Positions 1 through 11,458 of a stretch of 64,000 nt of DNA are shown here, piece by piece (the first letter of the stretch is position 1; each line of letters begins with the position of its first letter). Origin of the DNA: Lithospermum erythrorhizon (Eukaryota > Streptophyta > Magnoliopsida > Boraginales > Boraginaceae). Below the pieces are notes generated by a model. It made no database searches. It had not been told where the DNA came from and saw only the letters and a list, made by a program, of their open reading frames with translations. The stretch is from NCBI GenBank assembly GCA_019722365.1, contig JADFUC010000533.1, forward strand, positions 248,001-312,000, read 5' to 3'. A program made the position numbers and the translations under genes.

Positions 1-87
1 AATCCTCATCCCTGCTATCCCCCTCCCCCCTCCCCATCACCACCATCCCCGCCATCACCACCTCCGACCTCTCCACTGCCCAGGTAA
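1..87 (+). other. Possible 3' end of a coding exon cut by the window edge
   Basis: The first bases are C-rich and, in one frame, encode a Ser/Pro/Thr/Ile-rich stretch ending ...PAITTSDLSTAQ. It is followed directly by GTAAAT, a fair plant 5' splice site after CAG. Such a stretch would suit the transit peptide of a plastid protein whose gene begins to the left. No downstream exon was recognised, so this may be chance in a low-complexity C-rich tract. Confidence 0.2.
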
Positions 88-207
88 ATTCCCTCAAACC
101 AAACATCCCACCTTTGTGTTTTACTCATAATAAAATAAGCAAACTCAAATCTAGTGGATTAAAACATTCTTATAGTATCTCAACTTGACTTAGAGAATGA
201 AAGATCA

Positions 208-387
208 ATGGCCACCAGTGTAATAGTTCAAATTCAACCTCCACGGCCCCCACCGCCTGACATCCATGCCAACCAACAACCAAAAATTGCTCTTCCAAAG
301 CGCCTCCAATCACATGACCATTTGCTTCCTTATACTTCAAGAGCGTGCAGCTTCTTGTGCATCGAGAGCAACAACGGCGTTGCTTGA
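208..387 (+). CDS. Small ORF, 59 codons, unrecognised
   Basis: An ATG-initiated frame of 59 codons begins MATSVIVQIQPPRPPPPDIH and ends ...CSFLCIESNNGVA. It is Pro-rich near its start and resembles no family that I know. Its composition is more codon-like than the AT-rich DNA around it. There is no obvious TATA box or partner exon. It could be a fragment of the gene that may end at the left edge of the window, or simply noise. Low confidence. Confidence 0.15.
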   Translation: MATSVIVQIQPPRPPPPDIHANQQPKIALPKRLQSHDHLLPYTSRACSFLCIESNNGVA

Positions 388-2551
388 AATTACGAAACTA
401 TTACTAATTTTATCCAAAATTAATAGCATCCAAGTCTTTCTATAATTTTGGTTATTATTAAAATAAGTATACATGTTTAGTTATATTCAAAAAGTATCCC
501 AAAAGTCTATTATATGTGTAATTTCGAGTTTGCCCTTTTGCTAAAATAAAATTTCATCGGATGGAGGCAATTTGATAGTTAGGGGCAATTTAGCTTAGTT
601 TAGAGGCGAGCTTGAAGCGATAATAGTATTGAGAGGCGATTTGAAGCTTACCTTTGATGAAATGCGTAGGACGATAAAAAATTAAGCCTAAAATATAATA
701 GGTTGGAAATGACTATTTACCCCCAAAGCAACTTCCTAAACCGCTCACATTTAAAAATAGGGGGAGGAGGCCGGGAATAAATTAATCGTTTCAATGTTAA
801 AAGCTTAACATTTGGGGTGTGTATAACAACTAGTCTAATTATATTAGATTTAGGATCGATAGTTAGTTTTGTATACATAAGATATTATGATTTTAATATC
901 ATGATAAAATATAAATTGATAAGTTATTAGTGAATGATTATTGTATGCATTCTGATTAGTATATAGGCCAACCAACTACCCAACCTAAATCTAATATAAT
1001 TGATTAGCTACGGTAATTGGCCCAATAACATATTTTGGATCCGTCCGAAAATGCTTAATATCTGTTCAGCTTGAAAACATAAAAATATATATAACTTTTG
1101 GCAATAAATGTCCGAAGCATCACCAACATTATACGAAACATAATTTTAAACATCTTGAGATTAGCACTTATCTGAAGTAAAATTAGATGGCGAGATATAC
1201 ATACGTCGATTTTTGTGACATTAAACTCTTCAACTCATACCAGAAGCACACGCCCTAAATTTACAATTTGTGAACTTTTCCGGATTTTCACCACCCAATT
1301 TGCGGAAGCTTTGAGATAGTCTTAGGTAACACATGATTGCTCATCACTAAAGTGTTTTAGTTTCTTTTTTTTAAAGCCTAACACCCAGCATTGAACCTTT
1401 GACCTTTACCATTATAACAAAATGAATATCAACCGTACATATATTCTCCGAAAGACTCTCATGTCAATATTTTATTTAAACCATATGATTCCAATATCAT
1501 TTCAACATTATCTACATTTCCTTTGTGCCATTATTATGTCTTCTATTCATCACAATGCTGATGTTTATTCCTACCTCCAGTCGAGTTACATTTGGATTCC
1601 TACTTAATTGTAGCTTATAGTTTAATTTGTTTTAAATGCCTTATTAGAAACGCAAGTGGAAAGCTTTACTGGTGATGAGTTGATTTCTATAAATTAAAGT
1701 AGTTCACTTACATGTACGTAATGTGACGATTTTGGCCTAAATAAACTAATCAAACTCAACCCATGACTATATAGAGTTACAAATCTGTTTGGAGTAGCGC
1801 ATTTTAATTTCACGTAAAATTTGTTAAATATAATTACGTAAAGTCTTGTCATGAATTCAACGAAATTTTTGTAATAATATTATCCTTCATACCGACTACA
1901 CCCATTTGATTTGAACATGTAAAGTCTCTTGCAGATCCTATCATTCTTTTCATCATCTAAAGTCTCTTGCAAATGGTAACATTTTTTTCATCATCTTGCA
2001 ATCGTACCATTTTTAAAATCTGAACTATTTAAATTTTCATCAATGCATTCCCTGCATCCAACTTCAGTCACCAAGGCATTCCAATAAATCAATATTTACA
2101 GATTCATTTTGGAAGTTTTCTTATGATTTTGTGTTTTTGTTACTCATTTAATGACAACAACGTTATCAATTTTGACCTTTATGGTTGTCAATTTTGACCT
2201 AAAAGCATCAAATTTACACCGTTTCTTCAAGGTAAAAACAAATTATTTTTGGTGAAATTAATGAAGATTTGGTCGGTCAATAAATTGCCAGCCTAACTTT
2301 ATTAGCGTGAAATGCACTTCCATTTATTATGTTGTTTTCATTCTAGCTGTCTGTTTTTACCTTGAAGAAAAGTTGGAAGTTTTTGTAAATTTGATGCTTT
2401 TAACTTATTTAATTATGTTTGTGTTTTTGTATATAAATGAGTTTTACTCATTTTAATTAATAGTAACTTGTTTGTGTTTTTTGTATCAATGGTTTAACTA
2501 TAAAATGATCAATTATGTAGGTAAGGTGTTTGTGTTTTTGTATCACAAGTT
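388..2551. other. Intergenic, AT-rich, no gene seen
   Basis: No supportable gene. Around 540-790 there is a stretch with repeated short GAGGCGA/GGGGCAA-type words (AGGGGCAATTT, GAGGCGAGCTT, GAGGCGATTTG). Its flavour is similar to the sequence near 23700-23815, so it is probably decayed repeat DNA. The rest is AT-rich without long reading frames. The frame at 1422-1607 has no family resemblance and is left out. Confidence 0.5.
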
Positions 2552-4366
2552 ATGGAGAAAGTTTGCAGTTTTGATCGGACAAAAAATAGAGGTGTGACGG
2601 CATCCGCTCGAGCCAAAATACAGACTTATAGGAAAAGAAAGAAACGAAATGATCCTTCCATTGAGGCGGCTAATGCTTGCAATCCTACCACTGCTTCTGT
2701 GGACATTTCCACTAACAATAATGATCCAGTAGAGGTATTTGAACAAGAATTCCTCGTTGAACATATTTCAACAAGTAAAGATATACTTGGGTCAAATGCT
2801 TGTGGTCATGAGACTACCGACTTTGAGGTAGATGACATGATGAAATTAAAGTAAATATTATAAGACCTCAGGTGGTTGGGAACCTGACTCGAGGTGTTGA
2901 TGGAGGACCTTATGATCTAGAGTTAATCCGTAGTGTTGGAGGGCGTGTTGGTTACTATATATGGAGAAGACCGGTACACTTTCATTTAACTTTTAACATT
3001 CATTTATTAAAGTATCCTCATGTCTTCGTTCTCCAATGTCATCTGCTTGACCCAAGTATTTGAAAAGATTGAGCAACATCGTCATTAGTAATTCAGATCA
3101 ACCGTGGACAGAAACTATAAAAGATCTGGTATATTTCATTTGTCCAAGTCAATGCACGAGCATGTTAACTCTTCTCTTCTTTCAGCTCTTGTTGAGAGGT
3201 GTCAACCAGATACAAATACATTTCATATGCCATTTGGTGAAATGAGCATTACATTACATGATGTGGGGTACATATTGGGAATTCCTATAGGTGGTAAGCC
3301 AATAGTACATAATCTAGATTCGCAAGAGACTACTAAGTTATTATTAGCAAAAATTTAAGAACTTCGCTAGAGATGATACGTGATGGGATGAAAAAAGGCC
3401 TAAGAAGGTATTAATTGATGGAAATGTGGTGATGAGAGTTGTGCTCGGCTTAGTTGTTGTATTTACTAAAGGCGCAACTCTGTTTGTTGAGAGAATCAAC
3501 CGATCTTCTATGTCGAATGTTCTTCCTTTGCTATCCAACTTGGATCATATTACAGATTATGCTTGGGTGCAGCTACCCTTTCCTATCTATATCGTCAACT
3601 AGGGATAGCATCTAGGTTGAAAAATATCCAACTTGCTGGCTGTACAACACTACTACAGGTAATAAATGTTATATGATTTACATAATTTCTTTTTCCATGT
3701 ACATGCTTGGATATATGAGTATTTTCCTTGCTTCCGTCCTTCTCAACTCAAAGAAGTAGATGCTGAGATACCTCGTACCTTTAGGTGGTTGAGCACTAAG
3801 GGTGCTGTGAAGTCTAGAGAAAAATTAATCGAGTATAGACAGATGATAGATAATTTGACAGCCGAACATGTGAGTTTTTATGTCATATTAGACAAGTATA
3901 TACCAACTTATATCCTACGTTTTAACTTATCCGAAATGAATTACGTACAGGTTGATTGGAATCCATACAAAAGTGATGTGTCTCAAGAGTTTCCACATAC
4001 ATTATTTGAAGGGATGATACGATGCCACAACATTATCGAGCCATATAACCAATACCTTCCAACCTTGTTCGACCTTTGATTGGTTGCGGTGCCAAGTATT
4101 ACAGGGGACCTGTATCATAGGGCTATAATGTACTTTTTCAAACATTTGATAGTCAGTGGCTTAATGACGAATCGCATCGGTTGACTGGCACGGACTTGGG
4201 ACAACGGACTACACAAGGATTTGAAACTCAAGATGGTTACATAAATTGGTACTTGAATATGACCCATCCAAGAGTTCACCCATCAGATATTGTTCAACGT
4301 GACGAAGACTCATTAGAATATTGCATGAAATTCGAGATGGGGATCCGATATGCATATCATGTTTGA
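2552..4366 (+). pseudogene. Decayed plant mobile domain (PMD/MAIN-like) gene
   Basis: Several consecutive frames line up with the plant mobile domain found in MAIN-LIKE proteins and in proteins often annotated as serine/threonine phosphatase 7 long form homologues, a family spread by transposons. Recognisable parts in order are a basic N-terminus (2552-2854); GGPYDLELIRSVGGRVGYYIWRR (about 2900-2970); LLSALVERCQPDTNTFHMPF then GEMSITLHDVGYILGIPI (about 3175-3290); YRQLGIASRLKNIQLAGCTTLLQ (about 3590-3660); EYFPCFRP..LKEVDAEIPRTFRWLS (about 3715-3800); VDWNPY....PHTLFEGMIRCHNIIEPY (about 3950-4050); and YINWYLNMTHPRVHP (about 4240-4280). The pieces sit in different frames with stops between them, and introns alone do not repair this, so I call it a pseudogene. 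It lies just upstream of Mutator-type remnants, a common association. Confidence 0.7.
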
Positions 4367-5149
4367 AGAGAAGTTCAGCAATCCAGCAAGCACTTAGTTT
4401 TCTAGGAGTCAATTATGGTTACCTAGTAATTGATTGTCTAAACATTTTATTTATATTTTGAATGATTAGTGCTTTTGCTCAACAATTTGATGGTTGTTCA
4501 ACTTTTGGCTATTTGAAATAGAACCAATCATTCAATCTTATTGTATTACTTTATGCAATCATGGTCAGGCTGAATAAATGACTTTCACAACATGAATGTT
4601 AAGAGGAGAGTGAGATGAGACACTCGATACCCAATAGGTTAGCGAACAAGATACTAGTACCTCATGGAGAATTTCATCTCCTTAAGTGTCTGTTCTGATA
4701 TGTAATTGAGATCATACTTCAAAGGCAAAATAGTTTAAATCATCCAAAACACAAAAAAAAAGTTCACTCAAATTTAACAACTTAGTCATCTACATTTACT
4801 TAGAGATGTAGCTGCTGGATTCGTAGCTTGAATTTCTCTAAATTTCTGAAGTCGTGTGGAGTAGCGTGATGACAATTCAGTAATGCTATCATCACAATGG
4901 TGTCTCCAATTTGAGTGAATTGGTTGGAGTGGAAAATCTTTGCACATTTTCAACTGTTGGCATATAACATGAAGTCATTAAATTTCCAAGATAATTATAT
5001 ATGGAAATTAGAAAGAATCACATCACATATGATATGTTATTTGTTGTTCCAGAAATCTTAGATATTATTCCTCATACCAAATGCAGTCTGTTTGGTAAAA
5101 GGTGAAGCGGAGGAAGACAAGTTAGGACTTAGACTGCGTTGTAAGAAAA
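4367..5149. other. Intergenic, no gene seen
   Basis: A stretch between the PMD pseudogene and the transposase pseudogene. It holds no reading frame that I can support and is probably part of the same decayed transposon zone. Confidence 0.4.
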
Positions 5150-7010
5150 AATCACCGCATAAAAGATGTTAAATTTTGTGCATTTATAATTAAAATTCAT
5201 TTAAGCCGCAGCTCATCCACTTTGCTTTAGAGTGCGAGGCCCGTTGTAGTCCCAATGTGCAACACTATTATTCATAAGGTAGTCAATAGTAGAGGATGAT
5301 AACATACATGCGTGTCTGATCATTTTTCGTTTTGAATCTCTCCCATGATTGTCTCCGTCACGGTAACCATTTTCCTCATCATCCCAAACCTCCTTTGCGA
5401 TAACTCTATAACCACAATTTCCATCATGCTTTACATCAACCCAATCAACAATATAAGATTCAATAAATAATGAAATTTCTCCAATAAATGGAAAAACTCT
5501 TGGAGGAGATGAGTTGTTTCAGTCCACGACCTGATAGAGGAGATGGTGCTTTATCCGCGACGATGAAGGAGATGGATTCTTTGTCTCGACACCGATTGGA
5601 TAATGGTGGTGACCTCGACCCGACTTGGACATATTTTATCAATGTACTCTGATGTGATGGGGAAGTCTTCTAGTAGAATTTTCTTGGAATTAAGCCCTTT
5701 AGTTTGACGGACAGTGGATCTTGAAGCGACTTTTCTGAGATATTGCTTCATTAAATTTAGATAGAAGTCTTCTTTTAACTCCTTTGCTTCCACGTTTAAA
5801 ATCTGAGACATATTTTGAATGTCTCATCTAAAACCTTTTCTTCTTCTTCTTCATTTATATTGGTCTCCTCCTTAATTTGTTGTTTTATATCCAAGGTCCT
5901 CCAGAATTAATGGATAGCGTTAATACAAGGAATACCAACATTCACATACTCAAACATTTCACAAACCTGAGGCAATCCATAGACTCTTGCCGAGCAACTG
6001 ACTACTACATGGAGTGGTTGAACAAGCATCGTCAATCCGTACCGCATCATCACGTAATAATTCTAGTGCTTTTATTGAAACTTTTCCTTTTATCTTATTA
6101 ATGCCATATGAAATCACGTCATTTTGGGACCTTCCCGGAGTGCGTGACCTTCGAATCCGATGTAATCTCATTTAAACGTGTTTGAACCAACAAGTGAATC
6201 TTATTCCATACATAGTCAAAAGACCCCGAAGTAGTTCCAATGTACCTCTTCAAAATTGCATGTTCACTTTCGACCCTACGAAAATGTAAAATAACTAATT
6301 ATAATGAAAGTTTTGACATTAACAAAAGAAAAACATATTAGAGGCATGAAATAATATAACTCATATATAGATAATATTCTACCTGTTAGTAGTATGTGTG
6401 CCAAAATGCAAGTGTTCAATGGGTCAAAATGAAACAATTTTAGTTTTGTGAAGCCTTAACCATGTATCTTCTAGGTATGTTATCAATTTGGGCAACTTGT
6501 ACTTCTCTCATAAACGTGCCCAATTTTGTTCATACTCCTGAAGTGTATCCTTTCAGCAACGTCTCGAGAAGAAAATACAAGCTGAATTTGCAGATTGCCA
6601 TTCTTAGTTATTTCCCTTAATGCGTGACTCAACATCTTTCTCGATATGAAATACATAATGCATGAAAAGTGCGTGAAAAATATTTTCCACCGCGCCCGAT
6701 CGACCACAGCTCCTATGCGTAGCGATAACACCGAGGTGGTTCTTTTAAAACGTCGTTTAAAATGTGCTTAAGAACCCGTGTATATACCTCATTTCTTGCG
6801 GAACTTAAGAACCAGTATCTGCCGATAAGGTTCTACCGGTTGAGACAAAACCAACAATTTGAAATAAGGGTAAGCTTGTATGCATTTGTGTTATATATGA
6901 ATCCATGATTAGAAACGTAAGGAAAATCATGGAGCAATTTGATAGATGGGATGAACAAATAACACATCGCAAAACATTAGTCCCAGTTTCGTCCGAATCG
7001 ATACCATAAC
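5150..7010 (-). pseudogene. Mutator/FAR1-type transposase pseudogene with OTU domain
   Basis: Read on the minus strand in shifting frames, this region shows the order of a MULE/FAR1-like transposase. From high to low coordinates these are a fragment like MDSTYNTNAYK-LPLF-QIVG-STGRT (about 6920-6830); YVFHIEKDV-like residues (about 6650); a segment close to TWLRLHKTKIVSFWPIEHLHFGTHTTNR (about 6460-6370); RRVESEHAILKRYIGTTSGS then FDYVWNKIHLLVQTRLNEIT (about 6280-6160), matching the family's NRVE.AH..LK signature; KGKVSIKALELL (about 6090-6060); a basic linker with KVASRSTVRQTKG (about 5740-5700); and VKHDGNCGYRVIAKEVW (about 5450-5395), which is the DGNCG motif of an OTU cysteine protease. In-frame stops and frame changes occur throughout. 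MULE-OTU fusions are known in plant genomes. The ends of the element were not found. Confidence 0.7.
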
Positions 7011-7599
7011 CATTATCCTCGATAACTTAAACAAATATTAAGGCCTTTGAATGTCCGTTCAATTCTCTTCTTTCACTAGTTGGTGAAAGTTATAAATTGT
7101 TTTGGAGGTTGAACGATTTTCAGGATTTTGAAGTTTAATAAAAGATAATACATCTCTTGAGGCACTACAATGCTTTTCATATCTCTTGCAATTTTTTTTC
7201 TCAACACATTCAACTTACAAACTACAGAGTACCACTTGAATATAACTTGACATTATGATTATACTTACTTTAAAATGTTTGCTACCTACCAACAGTCTCA
7301 CCTGTTATCCTAAAAGCGAAATCTTATTTTCTTTACAGAGGCCCTATTTCTTTAGATTGTTCGGTGTGGCACTTCGGTTCTCTGAGGAAAACGACCGTTC
7401 ACAAACAATTATGACGATAGGTATTTATACTTAAGCTAGATTGAGAACCATCTATGATCAAATATATATGATTTTTCATCCGTAAATCTTTAACCCATGT
7501 AACAAGTGACTCTTTATAAATCAAATGTACTATTTGTAGAGAATATATTAGTAGTATCTACGATTGAAAATCTGTTAAAAAAAAAGTTTGAGCATTTGC

Positions 7600-7990
7600 A
7601 AAATCCTAAAAATCACCTTGAAACGCATTAAACACGAAATATATTTTTCAAATCCTTATGAAATAATATGTACTGAAATTCTTAATGAAAGATATGTGCA
7701 CATATCCTTTCAGATGATATATGTGCACAAATTTGAGGCCAAAGTTATGTGCAAATCATTTTGGGAGCAGATATGCTTTACAAATCGTCCATGATAGACA
7801 TGTGCACAAAAGATAATATTAAAGAAATTTCGAACGTAAAATATGTCTTATGAGTGCTTAATGAAAATATGTGCACGTATCCTTTTGGAGAATATATATG
7901 TGTAAGCAGCAAATCGAGCGAAAGTTATGTGCCACATGTAATCCTTATTTAATATATGCACCGTCGCGCCGAATATGTGCACATATCTCC
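7600..7990. repeat. Two diverged tandem repeats of about 180 bp with ATGTGCAC motifs
   Basis: The segments about 7630-7805 and 7815-7985 align in order. Each has an AT-rich start, then ..TTAATGAAA(g)ATATGTGCAC-TATCCTTT.., then ..AAAGTTATGTGC.., and ends at another ATGTGCACA. The palindromic core ATGTGCAC(A/G)T recurs about five times (near 7694, 7722, 7799, 7870 and 7975). No function is claimed. It could be the subterminal region of a transposon or old satellite DNA. Confidence 0.5.
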
Positions 7991-9400
7991 GTCGAAAAAA
8001 AATCACATTTTTTCGATTTTTACAGCATCGTCTACATTCTCGTATATTGAGTACGTCATTATTTTGCGGATTATCTTTTGATGATTTTGTGGGATAGTAA
8101 ATATGTATTCCGGTTATGATAGTTAACGATGGGAAGAAGAATATTAGGGTAACAATTATTATTAAAGAGGAATATGATAATTAAGTTTAGTATGATTCTT
8201 GATTTTGACTATGTTTATTATGTTAAAATTATATTAAATTAATTTAGTCATTTTCAAACTTTATTCGATTAGTAATTTTACATTGTATATAGCACTTACT
8301 TTTAATTTATAGTACTTTTTTAAATTCTTTGTTTTAGCATTATTTTTAAATAATCTTAGAATTGTCACTCATTAAGCAATAACCATCTTTTGCCGCCAAA
8401 CCATCGCCCCTCGGCACTTACCGCTTGCCCGCTGGCTGCCGTCACTGCCTCACACCCCGATGCCCCCTCTTTTTACCTACTTACTTGTGCCTCTTCCTGC
8501 TCCCATGACGTCGCTCCCTTTTTTGCCACTCCTCTTTCCCGTATTGCCCCTCTCCTTCCTCAGTCATGACTCCGCCCCCCACCCTCGTAAATCATGACCG
8601 GCTTACCACCTAGGGTTTTGCAATTTTGAGGAAGGGAGGAGTTGGGAGAGTCCTGTGAGGCTCCTTGAAAAAATGGGGTAGGGGAAGGCAGTGGTAGAGG
8701 AGGGAGGCAAGAGAGCGTGAGGTAGGAAGTGGAGAAATGGTGATGGTTGGTGGTTGGAGAGAGGAGTGGTAGTGCAGAGGAAGAGCAGGTGTTTGTTTAA
8801 TAATTATTATTTTGGCATGGCATGTGTGAAAAAAGAATTAAAAATGATGTCTAAATTAAAATATCTTTTAAAAGAGTGATAGTTATCCACGGAGTGCTTG
8901 AATGAAGACATAATGTGAGATGATTCCAAAACAAGTTTAAACAAAGGTCACATTAGTTCTACGCATAGGTTTTATTCTAAGTTTTCTCATCTCACCTTGT
9001 AATAAAGTGAGAGTAATTTTGGGGTATTTGTTGTGTAATAATTATTACTTAGATATCTAATACTCCATAATAAACCCAAGTTGGCTTGATTTGTTGTAAT
9101 GAATGTTACCACTTACAAGAAACGGTGACTTAAATTGCAAAATAAATTTGTAACTCATAAATGATTTACATTTTGTCTTGCCTTATTCAACATTAAATAT
9201 AGCCATCACCAACTAGATAGAGATAACATAGAAATATCTTAGGCAATGGCAGAAAAATCTATATAGGTGGCCGAGGAAAATTGTTGGAAAACAGATGATA
9301 GAATTCTATCCTAAATGTCACATATGAGACATCATACATTGGTTGAATTCAAGAAACAAAAATCTTCCAGTAGCTTATGGACTCCAATGTGCCAAATGGA
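7991..9400. other. Intergenic; C-rich then G-rich block at 8400-8800
   Basis: No gene was recognised. At about 8395-8610 the + strand is strongly C-rich and at about 8620-8790 it is G-rich, with a sharp switch near CTAGGGTTTTGC. Everything around it is AT-rich. A rough fold between the halves is conceivable but I could not confirm one. The segment from about 9100 to 9400 leads into the LHCB1 promoter. Confidence 0.4.
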
Positions 9401-9421
9401 TTACACACATAATCTTCTTAG

Positions 9422-10377
<956 letters not shown>

Positions 10378-10985
10378 ATGATTGAAGATTTTTTCCTTTA
10401 TGAGAGGTCTTTATGTTTTGATCAGCCACAAAGTGCTTAAAATTGTTGTTTTCTTTAAAGTTGTGGTTTATTGCGATGCTTGATTATGTACATGTGTTGA
10501 ATTATCAATGCAAAACAAGCTTTTCTTTTACTTGTGACTTGTGAGTATTCTTATCAATAACTTGTGGATTTAAGTTTCCTAATTTATTCCTAGTGTAAGC
10601 AACTTTGTTAGTTATATTGATCAAACACTGCTGAAATCATATCATGAATGTAAGTCAACTACTCCACTTGCAACAGAAATCAATACATCATTTCTCTTTG
10701 TAATGAGCACATAATATATATAGTAGTTGGAGTTGGCAAGTAATAAACCCAAAATAGTGTGAGTTGGCTAGTTATGGTCTTTGTGCGATGACCCCAAAGA
10801 ATTTCTCATCAAGGACTTCATTATTCTCTTACAATTCCTCAGCAGAATAAATTTTTTTGGGCTTACAGCTTATATACAAGCAGTATATAAGCAAATTGCA
10901 AAGAAGGAAATATATGAGAAACAAAGAAAGGATTCTACAGATTAGATCATATATTTTACTTATTGAAAAAGAAAAAAAAATATAA
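10378..10985. other. LHCB1 3' flank, no gene seen
   Basis: The 3' untranslated region and intergenic DNA, AT-rich, with TGT-rich stretches typical of plant polyadenylation regions (around 10430-10500). There is no supported gene before the tRNA-like relic. Confidence 0.5.
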
Positions 10986-10992
10986 CAGGTGG

Positions 10993-11023
<31 letters not shown>

Positions 11024-11066
11024 ACCTAAATTTGGCATCGCGGCTGTTATAGCACACCCCAAACAG
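10986..11066 (-). pseudogene. tRNA-Leu(UAG)-like relic
   Basis: On the minus strand the 3' two thirds reads like a plant tRNA-Leu. It has an anticodon loop TTTAGGT (UAG anticodon at 11026-11028) with a partly paired stem, a long variable arm GTCCGAAAGGGCG typical of leucine tRNAs, and a T arm GTGGGTTCAAAT followed by a CCCCC 3' strand instead of CCCAC. The 5' part (acceptor and D arm) does not match: the expected TGGCCGAGTGG A-box is replaced by TGGGGTGTGCTATAACAGCC. It therefore looks like a degenerate copy and not a working gene. A divergent tRNA cannot be excluded without a covariance search. Confidence 0.5.
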
Positions 11067-11458
11067 TAAAAGAAAGTGAAATTATTATTTTAGTCCCCAT
11101 TTTGTAAGTATAGTGATTGAGTAAGTTTTATTTAGAGGTAAAATAGTTATTTCACAATTTTTTTTACTGTTTCGATGTGCTTTTAATCGGACTCATCTGG
11201 CATGTTAGACTCGCCTAGTGAAAAATGAAATTTTTAGATTCATCCTATTTTCTTATAAAGTACAATCATCTCAATCTTTTAGAGACTATTTTTTATATTC
11301 ACATAATAAAAGCAAGTAAGCGAGTTAATTAATATTTTTACTTTATATTTCGTTCTAACTCAATTTAATTCACATTACGAAACAAAATAATATCCAGACA
11401 TTCTAATTGACCACACCTTAATTAATTTTGAAATCCCATCCCTGAACCAAAATCAAGC
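11067..11458. other. Upstream region of MAGO, no gene seen
   Basis: AT-rich DNA leading to the MAGO start codon. I see no clear TATA box; a housekeeping-type promoter would fit the gene. Confidence 0.4.

Noticed and set aside
1422..1607. 61-codon + frame in the left intergenic region
   Set aside because: Hydrophobic/His-rich, no family resemblance, no splice or promoter context; expected by chance in AT-rich DNA.
10829..11062. 77-codon minus frame starting over the tRNA-like relic
   Set aside because: Its N-terminal third is the tRNA-like sequence read as protein and it starts at TTG.
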